The translations under genes were made by a program, and so were the position numbers. Positions 25,741 through 33,152 of a DNA stretch of 34,300 nt are shown in pieces. Position 1 is the stretch's first letter; each line of letters begins with the position of its first letter. Source of the DNA: a virus; the IMG/VR virus record IMGVR_UViG_3300045974_000562, positions 1 through 34,300 of that record. One strand, 5' to 3'. The notes under the pieces were generated by a model, which was not told where the DNA came from, did not search any database, and saw nothing but the letters and a program-made list of their open reading frames with translations.

Positions 25741-26859
25741 ATGGCAAAATTAAGTAAAGACCAATTATCGAAATTAGAAAAAATTGGTGTTAAAGGTTGT
25801 AAAACTACTGAAGACAGTAGAGAAAAAATGGTTGAATTAATGGTAGAATTAGGTATTGAAGACGATGGTGAATCGTGGGAAGATGTCTATGATATCGTAG
25901 CAACGTTATTAGATGACCCAGAGTCAGAAAATGACGAACTTGCTGACGAAGTGGAAGATGAGGATGACGATACTGAAGATTCAGACGATGAGGATGAAGA
26001 CGATGATGAGGATGACTCAGACGATGAAGAAGATGAGGATGAAGAAGAAGAGGATGAAAAGCCTGCTCCGAAAAAATCTTCAAAAGCACCAACACCAGCT
26101 CCAAAGAAATCTTCAAAAGTTGAAGAAACTAAAAAACCTGTAAAAGAAGAAACTAAAAAAGTATCAAAAGCACCTGCTGCTAAAGTTGAGAAAAAAGTTT
26201 CAAAACGTTTGAATCCTAAAGAGAATAAAGAGGATGCTGCCCTTTATGATATCCTTAAAAAGGCATTATCTAAATTTGGAGAATTTGAATACAACTTTAT
26301 TGCTAATGGAGGTGTATCAATAAAATATTTAGGTAAAAATTCAACAAAAGTGTTTTTCTCTTTTGACTCACCTAAATTAATTGATAATAAGGTAGTTGGT
26401 AGAGTTTACTCTTCAGCAATCAAAACTGATGAAAAACTTGCTGAAATGTTCGGTGAAGATTTTGAAATCAAACAAGATTGGTCAGGTATTCCTATTATGG
26501 TTGAAATTTCTTTAGAAGACATAGTTGCCGCATTAAAAGAAAATAAAGAGTCATTTGAAGCATTCTTAAAAAATCTTGAAGGCAAAGATGTTAAATTAGG
26601 AAAAAATCGTGAGAAAATGGAAGAGCAGCTAAAAGAAACTCAAAAAGAGAAAGCAAAAGCTGTTAAGAAATCTGCTCCAAAACCAGTCGTTGAGGAAGAT
26701 GAGGATGATGAAGAAGATGAGGATGAAGTTGTAAAACCAACTCCAAAAAAATCTTCAAAAAAACCTGTAGTTGAAGAGGATGAAGATGAGGATGAAGAGG
26801 ATGAAAAACCAGCTCCAAAGAAATCTTCAAAAGTTTCTGACAAGAAAAAGAAAAAATAA
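25741..26859 (+). CDS. Unknown protein with acidic and KPAPKKSSK linker repeats, probable SSB partner
   Basis: This is a 372-residue protein of unknown family with four parts. An N-terminal helical domain (1-60, MAKLSKDQLSKLEKIGVKG) is followed by a long Asp/Glu run (about 60-105). Next comes a Lys/Pro/Ser/Ala linker. A folded core lies at about 158-285 (FGEFEYNFIANGGVSIKYLG, then IPIMVEISLEDIVAALKENK). The C-terminus alternates acidic blocks with PKKSSK units. The same linkers, including an exact 68-base DNA match, occur in the gp32-like SSB at the window end, and both genes start in AGTCATGGCAAAA. SSB partner, nucleic-acid mimic or storage protein are all possible; none is shown. Confidence 0.7.
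   Translation: MAKLSKDQLSKLEKIGVKGCKTTEDSREKMVELMVELGIEDDGESWEDVYDIVATLLDDPESENDELADEVEDEDDDTEDSDDEDEDDDEDDSDDEEDEDEEEEDEKPAPKKSSKAPTPAPKKSSKVEETKKPVKEETKKVSKAPAAKVEKKVSKRLNPKENKEDAALYDILKKALSKFGEFEYNFIANGGVSIKYLGKNSTKVFFSFDSPKLIDNKVVGRVYSSAIKTDEKLAEMFGEDFEIKQDWSGIPIMVEISLEDIVAALKENKESFEAFLKNLEGKDVKLGKNREKMEEQLKETQKEKAKAVKKSAPKPVVEEDEDDEEDEDEVVKPTPKKSSKKPVVEEDEDEDEEDEKPAPKKSSKVSDKKKKK
26023..26090 (+). repeat. 68-base exact direct repeat, copy 1
   Basis: These 68 bases inside the acidic-linker gene are identical to 34233-34300 in the SSB gene and are read in the same frame relative to the protein (ending EEEEDEKPAPKKSSKAP). The left boundary differs by one base (C here, G in the other copy). 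The right end of the other copy is cut by the window, so the repeat may be longer. Confidence 0.95.
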
Positions 26860-26881
26860 AAATTTTCTAAATTTAATTAAT

Positions 26882-26913
26882 AAATGCCTTATTTTACAAT
26901 AGGGCATTTTTTA
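26882..26913 (+). terminator. Hairpin terminator after the acidic-linker gene
   Basis: AAATGCCTTATT (26882-26893) pairs with AATAGGGCATTT (26898-26909): 12 base pairs with one G-U wobble and a TTAC loop, followed by a T run. It lies 23 bases after the stop codon and before the thymidylate-synthase-family gene, a strong Rho-independent terminator. Confidence 0.88.
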
Positions 26914-26956
26914 TTTCAAAGTTATTATAATAAACGAAAATTAAATATTATATATT

Positions 26957-28132
26957 ATGAAAAATCAAATTATTAACAATTCTTTAAGTACAGAAAATTT
27001 CTCAAAATCATATCCTTTTTTAAATAAATATCTTTTTGAAAATGCTGATTTTGTAAATAGTAGAAATGGAGATACTAAAGAAATATTAAATTTTAAGACC
27101 GAATTAACCAACCCTTATAAAAGATGTGTTGGTAATAATGAAAGAGGTGTAAATATTTTCTTTTTATTAGCAGAAGCAATCTGGATTTTTAGAGGTCGTA
27201 AAGATGTTCAATTTTTAGAAATATTTAATTCAAAAATGAAAGACTACTCAGATGATGGAAAAGTTTTTCATGCTCCATACGGATTTAGAATGAGGCATTA
27301 TGGCGTTTCTTCATTCGATGTTATAAAACCTTTAGGTGAAGAACAAAATCACGCAGCCAATCAATTAATTGATGGAACTGACCAAATTTTTGATTCTATT
27401 CAAATGTTGTCTGAAGATGCCGAAAGTAGGAGAGTTGTAATTTCAATTTGGAACCCTGAATTAGATTTAGGAACTAATTCAAAAGACTTACCATGTAATG
27501 ATTTATTAATGTTAAAGATTAGAAATAATAAACTACATTCTACAATATCAAATAGAAGTAATGATTTACATTGGGGGTTGCCTACAAATATTTTTCAGTT
27601 TTCATTCGTTACAGAAGTAATAAGTAATGTTTTAGGAATTGAACTTGGAACTCAGGTTCATAATTCTCAAAGTCTTCATTTTTATTTAGATAATGATATT
27701 GCTATGAAGATGTATGAAAATTTACAGTTTTCAAATTCTGATTTTGTTGACCTTTATGATTTTACTCAACCATTTAAAATTGATATGAAATTTTCTGGAG
27801 ATAGTATATATCTTAAATTACAAGAAGTTGATTACTTTTTAGACTTAATAATAAATTCTATTTTAAGTGGAGTAAAACTTGATGATTCAAAACAAATTGA
27901 TTTAGGAATTTTCTCAGAATTTTTATTATTCACATATAGACTTCTTTGGGTTTATAATGAATATAAATTTGAACAAAAAGATGAATTGGTCAAAGTTAAT
28001 TATTATAATTCTATCAAAAACGATTTTTCTGATTACAGTAATACGGATTTATATGCTTTGGCTTTAAATTTCTTTGCTTCAAGAATACCTGAAAAATACA
28101 GAACCGATAATAACATAATTGGAAAATTATAA
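26957..28132 (+). CDS. thyA: Thymidylate synthase family enzyme (ThyA-type)
   Basis: This 391-residue protein keeps the ThyA framework: AEAIWIFRG with Glu73, APYGFRMR, the phosphate-binding pair SRR (Arg158, Arg159) before VVISIWN, catalytic Cys180 in DLPCN, NRSNDLHWGLPTN with Arg200, Ser201, Asp203, Gly207 and Asn211, and LHFY with His241 and Tyr243. Asn211, equal to the E. coli uracil-reading Asn177, favours dUMP as substrate. The residue after the catalytic Cys is Asn rather than the usual His. It is over 100 residues longer than E. coli ThyA, mostly at the C-terminus. It makes dTMP, or possibly hydroxymethyl-dUMP, for phage DNA synthesis. Its stop overlaps the polymerase start (TAATG). 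Confidence 0.82.
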   Translation: MKNQIINNSLSTENFSKSYPFLNKYLFENADFVNSRNGDTKEILNFKTELTNPYKRCVGNNERGVNIFFLLAEAIWIFRGRKDVQFLEIFNSKMKDYSDDGKVFHAPYGFRMRHYGVSSFDVIKPLGEEQNHAANQLIDGTDQIFDSIQMLSEDAESRRVVISIWNPELDLGTNSKDLPCNDLLMLKIRNNKLHSTISNRSNDLHWGLPTNIFQFSFVTEVISNVLGIELGTQVHNSQSLHFYLDNDIAMKMYENLQFSNSDFVDLYDFTQPFKIDMKFSGDSIYLKLQEVDYFLDLIINSILSGVKLDDSKQIDLGIFSEFLLFTYRLLWVYNEYKFEQKDELVKVNYYNSIKNDFSDYSNTDLYALALNFFASRIPEKYRTDNNIIGKL

Positions 28133-31100
28133 TGAAAGATTTAAAAATTTGGATAAAACAAAGTAATATAAACTGTACCTTTTCAGGTGCAGTTTTGTTT
28201 ATTGATAATTTTGGTAAACTACTTTTCATACCAGAAAAAGATGGTATTATAATACAAAAAGATTATTCATTGATTTTAAGTGATGAAGAATATGATTTAC
28301 TTGACGAAGATGCTGAAATAAAAAATGTTGTTTTTAAATTTGGAAATAGATATTTCTTTTGTTCAGTAAATAATAGAAAAAAGAACGAATATAATGAAGA
28401 TGTTATTGAACCAAGATTTAACGACTTTAGAAATATTGGAGAATTCAACTCAGATTTTAATGATTTGAATTTTTGTCATTTAGGAGTTCATACAGGTTAT
28501 GAGTTATTAAATGGTAGTGGAGATGCTGATAGCTGGTTAAAAAAGGCAAAACACTTTAAATACAACAGTTTAGGTATTTGTGAAAGAAATACGTTGGCAG
28601 GTACTTTATCATTTCAATTACAATGTGAAAAACATTCTATAAAAAGTATTTTAGGTGAAACAATTTCTGTAGTTTATAATTACAATGCTGAAAAGGAATT
28701 TCAAGACACTTATGAAGTAAAAGTGTATGTAAAGAATAGTTTAGGTTGGAAAAATTTATTAAGAATATCTAAAGCAATAAATGTAGATTATAAAGAATTT
28801 ATACCATTAGAGGAACTGCTTGAGTTATCAGATGGTTTATCTTTTGTATTTTTCAAAGAAAGTTATTTATATGATAACATTTATAAAAAAGAAAATTTCT
28901 TAAAAGATTTAAAATTATGGAAATCTAAAATAAAAAAATCCGATTTATATTTTCAAATTGATTTAAATGAATTCTCAGATGATTCATTAGATATTGAGAA
29001 TTTAAAAAGAATAAAGCATTATTTTGAAAATTACTCTAATTTAATCAAACCTATTTATATTGAAGATTGTTATTATGTAGAAAAAATTGATTCACAAGTA
29101 AAATCTATTCTTAATAAAATAGACAGAAAAACAATACCATCTTCAAATGAACAATATTTCAAAAGCATTGATGATATAATAGAAAAAAATATTGGATTAT
29201 TTGTTAGTGATGATTCATTAGATTTATTTTTTCAATCAATTGAAAATACATTTGAATTATCTGAGAAATGTAATTTTAAAATAGATATTGGTAATCATAA
29301 ACTTCCAAAATATAAAGTCAAAAATAAAATACAATTTTATCATGATTTGATTGAAAAGGGATTTGAGCAAAAAGTTTTGAATAAATTCAAAGATGAAAAA
29401 ACTATAAATAAATACATTGAAAGAATACAAGAGGAAAATGATGTAATTTTAGGTGCTGACTTATCAGATTATTTCTTAATATTGTGGGATGTAGTTAATT
29501 GGGCAAAAAGTGAGAATATTTTAGTTGGACCAGGCAGGGGTTCAGCTGGAGGTTCATTAGTCGCTTATATGTTAGGAATAATTGAAATTGACCCTATACA
29601 ATACGATTTATTATTTGAACGTTTCTTGAATAAAACGAGGGTTTCAGGTGAAAGAGCAAAGTCTGCCGATTCATTGCCTGATATTGATATCGACTTTGAA
29701 GGCAAAAGAAGACAAGATGTTAAAAGATATATTGAAAAAAGATTTAATGTACATAACGTTTGTTCAATCGGAACTTATACCAGATTAAAAACAAAATCAG
29801 CAATAAAAGATTTTGGTAGAGCAAAAGGAATTGATTTCAAAAAAGTAAATTTTGCAACAAAACTTATACCAGATTCAATTGATTATAATTGGTCAGACAT
29901 TTTCACAAATTCATTAAAATCTGAAGATTTAAAGAATTTTGTTCAAGATAATATAGATATTTGCGAAATAATAAAAGCACCATTAGGTCAACCACGTTCA
30001 AAATCAATACACCCATCAGCTGTAGTTATTGTACCGAAAGAAGATGAAGATGGTAATCCGATGGAAGTTTATGATTGGATGCCTGTTAAATTAATTGATG
30101 GGCAAATTGTATCTGAATGGGAGGGTAAATATATTGATAGAGCAGGATTTTTAAAAGAAGACATATTGGGAATTGCTCAGCTTGATAAATTTAGATATAT
30201 GATAGATTTGATTCATAAAAATCATAATACTATTTTAGATTTAAATGATATACCTACAAAAGACAAAGTTGTATTTGAATATTTTTCTAAAGGTTGGAAT
30301 GAAGATGTTTTTCAATTTGGAACAGCTGGTTTAAAGACCTATTCATTCAGAGTAAAACCGAAAGCAATTGAAGATTTAATTTCTATGAATGCTTTATTCA
30401 GACCTGGCCCAATGGACTCAGATGCTCATAACGATTTTGTAGAATACAGAAGAGGTAAGAAAAAAGCAGTTTTTGATTTAGGAATGGAAGAGGTTTTGAA
30501 AAACACTCAAGGTTTATATATCTATCAAGAACAAGTAATGCAAGCGATGGTGGTTGGAGGTTTGACTTTATCTGAAGCAGACCAAGTTAGAACTTATATG
30601 AAGAAGTTTGATAAAGTGGCACTTGCTAAATTTCATGAAAAGTTTATTGATGGATATTCTAAAGTTTTAATTGAAAAGGGATTTAAAAAAGATGTTGAAA
30701 AAGAGGCAAACAAAGTTTGGGATAAATTAAATGCCTTTAGTAGTTATGGTTTCAACAGGTCACACGCTGCCGCTTATTCTTTAATGGGTTATTGGAGTCA
30801 ATGGTTAAAGGTAAATTATCCATTAGAATTTTGGACAGCATCTTTAAACTTTGCCGATGAAAACGAGCAAATACCAAATAGAATTTCTGAGATAAAAAGA
30901 ATTAATGATGGAATCAGAGTTACTGAACCTGATATAAATAAGTCGGACATAAACTTCACATCAGATATTGAAGAAAAAAGAATTTATTGGTCATTAACTA
31001 AAATAAAATATGTTGGTGAAGTAGCAGTTAGAGTTATTTTAGATGAAAGATTAAATGGTGAATTTTTTAGTCTTGAAGATTTTTTAAATAGAGTTCCTAA

Positions 31101-31722
31101 AGCAAAAGTAAATAAAAAAACTGTACAATGTTTAATATCGGCAGGTGCTTTTGATAGGATATCATCTGAAAAAATTAATATAGATGGAAAGCCTCAAGCG
31201 AAACATAGATATTTATTATTGAAAACATTTTTAGAATCAAGAAATGAATCAATTCCTGAAGATATTGAAAATTCAACATTCAAAAACAAAAATTGGTTTT
31301 GGAGAGTTAAACAAAAGGAGTTGACAGGTTTTGGAGATATAAACTATAAAGCACTTGTAGTTAGAAAATGGTTGCCTTTAAAAAATGTTGAAAAACAATA
31401 TTTAGATGGTGATTTAATAAACGATTTTGTTTTTGAAGATAAGAGTTTTAGAAAAACAATCATAGCTGGCAGAATCATGCATTTAAAAGAAAAGGATTCA
31501 AAAAGAGGTGAATATGCTACAATTTCTTTAGAGCATAATAATTCCGTAGTTTTAATTCAACTTTGGAATGACGTTTGGGGTAAACCAGCTATTCAAAAAA
31601 AATTACAAGAATTAAAAGTAAATAAAAATATGTTTGCTATATCAGGTGAAATAAAATACGATACTTGGAGAAATAGAAACATATTTTTAGGAGATGAAAA
31701 TACAAAAATAATAGAAATATAA
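28132..31722 (+). CDS. dnaE: DNA polymerase III alpha subunit (family C, DnaE-like)
   Basis: This is a 1196-residue protein. It has an unrecognised N-terminal region (1-113), then a PHP domain starting CHLGVHTGYELLNG (His116, His120). The polymerase core contains LVGPGRGSAGGSLVAYMLGI near 464-482, catalytic Asp519 and Asp521 in LPDIDIDF (with Asp517), and a third candidate Asp560 in AIKDFGRAKG. Next come VFQFGTAG, ALFRPGPMDSD, GLYIYQEQVMQ and YGFNRSHAAAYSL, a helix-hairpin-helix region, and a C-terminal OB-like domain (IIAGRIMHLKEKDSKRGEYA). It would be the replicative polymerase; a bacterial-type family C enzyme is unusual in a phage with an otherwise T4-like set. No clear clamp-binding motif is seen at the C-terminus. 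Confidence 0.92.
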   Translation: MKDLKIWIKQSNINCTFSGAVLFIDNFGKLLFIPEKDGIIIQKDYSLILSDEEYDLLDEDAEIKNVVFKFGNRYFFCSVNNRKKNEYNEDVIEPRFNDFRNIGEFNSDFNDLNFCHLGVHTGYELLNGSGDADSWLKKAKHFKYNSLGICERNTLAGTLSFQLQCEKHSIKSILGETISVVYNYNAEKEFQDTYEVKVYVKNSLGWKNLLRISKAINVDYKEFIPLEELLELSDGLSFVFFKESYLYDNIYKKENFLKDLKLWKSKIKKSDLYFQIDLNEFSDDSLDIENLKRIKHYFENYSNLIKPIYIEDCYYVEKIDSQVKSILNKIDRKTIPSSNEQYFKSIDDIIEKNIGLFVSDDSLDLFFQSIENTFELSEKCNFKIDIGNHKLPKYKVKNKIQFYHDLIEKGFEQKVLNKFKDEKTINKYIERIQEENDVILGADLSDYFLILWDVVNWAKSENILVGPGRGSAGGSLVAYMLGIIEIDPIQYDLLFERFLNKTRVSGERAKSADSLPDIDIDFEGKRRQDVKRYIEKRFNVHNVCSIGTYTRLKTKSAIKDFGRAKGIDFKKVNFATKLIPDSIDYNWSDIFTNSLKSEDLKNFVQDNIDICEIIKAPLGQPRSKSIHPSAVVIVPKEDEDGNPMEVYDWMPVKLIDGQIVSEWEGKYIDRAGFLKEDILGIAQLDKFRYMIDLIHKNHNTILDLNDIPTKDKVVFEYFSKGWNEDVFQFGTAGLKTYSFRVKPKAIEDLISMNALFRPGPMDSDAHNDFVEYRRGKKKAVFDLGMEEVLKNTQGLYIYQEQVMQAMVVGGLTLSEADQVRTYMKKFDKVALAKFHEKFIDGYSKVLIEKGFKKDVEKEANKVWDKLNAFSSYGFNRSHAAAYSLMGYWSQWLKVNYPLEFWTASLNFADENEQIPNRISEIKRINDGIRVTEPDINKSDINFTSDIEEKRIYWSLTKIKYVGEVAVRVILDERLNGEFFSLEDFLNRVPKAKVNKKTVQCLISAGAFDRISSEKINIDGKPQAKHRYLLLKTFLESRNESIPEDIENSTFKNKNWFWRVKQKELTGFGDINYKALVVRKWLPLKNVEKQYLDGDLINDFVFEDKSFRKTIIAGRIMHLKEKDSKRGEYATISLEHNNSVVLIQLWNDVWGKPAIQKKLQELKVNKNMFAISGEIKYDTWRNRNIFLGDENTKIIEI

Positions 31723-31725
31723 ATT

Positions 31726-32337
31726 ATGGAAATTTTTAGAAAGTTTTTAAATGACCCTGAGTTCGACCAAATAAATAATATGGTTAGATGGAATGGAGTA
31801 AGTAGGATAAAAGATGAAACTGTTGCTCATCATTCTTACATAGTAGCTTGGTTAAGTAGAGTCATAGCTGAGGAAATGTTTGATGATGATTCAATAAAAT
31901 TAAAAATAGTTTCTTTTGCATTATTTCATGATTTTGACGAGATGTTTACAGGTGATGTTCTTAATCCATTCAAGTACAATTCATTCAATGGTGTAGAAAT
32001 AAGAAATTGTATTGACGAATTTTTAAATTACAAAATAAAAAATAAATTCAATTCTCAATCCAATTCAGATAAAATGTTCAGAGAATTATTGTTAAAAGAT
32101 TTTCCTGATTATGTATCTAAAATAGTAAAAGTTTCAGATTGGTTTTCTATGTATTTTTATTTAGTGAAAGAAATTAAACTTGGAAATAAAGGGGTTGATA
32201 AACAAAGAGAATTTTGTATTCAAAGTATTAAAATCGCATGTGACGATTGTATTGAAACTATAAAAAAATTAGATTTAGGTTTCAAGGTTAATTTAGATGT
32301 TTTAGAAGAAATTAAAAATTTAAACTTTTATGAGTGA
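31726..32337 (+). CDS. HD-domain 5'-nucleotidase, YfbR-like
   Basis: At 203 residues this is close to E. coli YfbR (199). Motifs in order: RWNGVSR (Arg21, Trp22, where YfbR uses Arg/Trp to select the deoxy sugar), ETVAHHSYIVA with His36, HDFDEMFTGD with His68, Asp69, Glu72 and Asp77, and KVSDW with Asp138. These are the HD metal and catalytic positions. YfbR-type enzymes remove phosphate from deoxynucleoside monophosphates. Next to a thymidylate synthase and polymerase, the enzyme probably adjusts nucleotide pools in the infected cell. It is 3 bases after the polymerase gene and overlaps the next start. Substrate choice cannot be read from sequence. Confidence 0.8.
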   Translation: MEIFRKFLNDPEFDQINNMVRWNGVSRIKDETVAHHSYIVAWLSRVIAEEMFDDDSIKLKIVSFALFHDFDEMFTGDVLNPFKYNSFNGVEIRNCIDEFLNYKIKNKFNSQSNSDKMFRELLLKDFPDYVSKIVKVSDWFSMYFYLVKEIKLGNKGVDKQREFCIQSIKIACDDCIETIKKLDLGFKVNLDVLEEIKNLNFYE

Positions 32338-32617
32338 ATTAGTTGATAAACTTGAAGAGTCAAACAGAGCCAAATATGGCGAAAAGGAATTTGACCAGAT
32401 TGCTGAAAATTATAGAATTAGTAAAGAAAGTGGGGACACGTGGTGTGCTGAAAATGTTAAAAGGTATTTGAACCGATTTAAAAGACCAGGCAGTACAAAA
32501 TCTAACAATCTTACAGATTTGTATAAGGCTAAAGATTATTTGAATAGAATGATTGAAGCAAATGAAAAATTGTCTAACATTTCAACTAAAGAGGTTGAAG
32601 AAAATTTTACAAAATAA
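32330..32617 (+). CDS. DUF3310-like small protein
   Basis: This is a 95-residue protein. Residues about 34-75 contain SGDTWCAENVKRYLNRFKRP, then NLTDLYKAKDYLNRMI. This matches the 'N-x-x-KYL-x-R-x-x-x-K ... DL-x-KA-x-x-YL-x-x-x-I' pattern of DUF3310, a small helical domain frequent in phage nucleotide-metabolism and replication regions. The function of that domain is unknown to me. The ATG overlaps the HD gene stop by 8 bases, and its own stop overlaps the next ATG (TAATG), so it is part of the nucleotide/replication operon. Confidence 0.6.
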   Translation: MSELVDKLEESNRAKYGEKEFDQIAENYRISKESGDTWCAENVKRYLNRFKRPGSTKSNNLTDLYKAKDYLNRMIEANEKLSNISTKEVEENFTK

Positions 32618-33135
32618 TGGCTAAATTAGTATTCAATATTGGAGATAAATTGGTTAAGTTTACAATTGAAGATTTTAAAGAGAATGTTGATATAGACAGA
32701 CTTTTGAAAATTGACTATGGTAACTTGATAGCAGAACTTATAACTTTTCCAGTTATTTTAAATAAGATTGGTATTTTAAATGCTGATATGGAATCAGAAT
32801 TAAGATTAGGCAAAATGAATTTTAAAATTCGTGAGGCTAAAATAAGAAATCAAGTCAGAGAAAACTTTGCTTCAGATGGTAAAAAGGCTACTGTTAATGA
32901 GGTTGAAGAGGGTTTGATTGCTAATAAGATATACCAGAAATATCAAAAAGATTATTATGAAATCGAAAAGCAAAAAGATTACATAATGTCTATTTATATT
33001 GCGGCTAAAGACAAGAGTGAAAAGTTGAATAAACTTTCTCTTACTTTAAGAACAGGAGACATTGATGAGGAGTTAATTCAAAAACAACTTAACAACGTTT
33101 ATTATAAAATAAAGAATAACAAAAAAGAAGATTAA
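32617..33135 (+). CDS. UvsY-like candidate recombination mediator
   Basis: This 172-residue protein is almost wholly helical after residue 40. The body, with charged helices (KMNFKIREAKIRNQVRE), ATVNEVEEGLIANKIYQKYQ and a final helix rich in Asp and Lys (IYIAAKDKSEKLNKLSLTLR), follows a pattern I associate with UvsY-type mediators. These load the phage recombinase onto SSB-coated DNA. It lies 17 bases before the gp32-like SSB gene, a fitting position. No recombinase (UvsX/RecA) gene lies in the window, so the call is tentative; a general helical accessory protein is the alternative. Confidence 0.45.
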   Translation: MAKLVFNIGDKLVKFTIEDFKENVDIDRLLKIDYGNLIAELITFPVILNKIGILNADMESELRLGKMNFKIREAKIRNQVRENFASDGKKATVNEVEEGLIANKIYQKYQKDYYEIEKQKDYIMSIYIAAKDKSEKLNKLSLTLRTGDIDEELIQKQLNNVYYKIKNNKKED

Positions 33136-33152
33136 TAACTAAAAATTAAGTC

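Noticed and set aside
25805-26116. Minus-strand open frame rich in Leu/His/Arg opposite the acidic linkers
   Set aside because: It is the antisense of GAT/GAA/GAG repeats, which lack stops on the other strand. The same effect explains 26640-26843 (Ser-rich) and 34084-34299 on the minus strand. No start context or neighbours support a gene.
25913-26143. Plus-strand Met/Lys/Arg-rich frame inside the acidic-linker gene
   Set aside because: It is a shifted reading of the same GAT-GAG repeat DNA, giving a low-complexity product wholly inside a well-supported gene.
31726-32337. HD protein as a true DatZ-type dATPase of the 2-aminoadenine pathway
   Set aside because: Its motifs match YfbR (RW, ETVAHHS, HDxxE, D138) and no PurZ-like gene is in the window, so I kept only the general nucleotide-pool idea.
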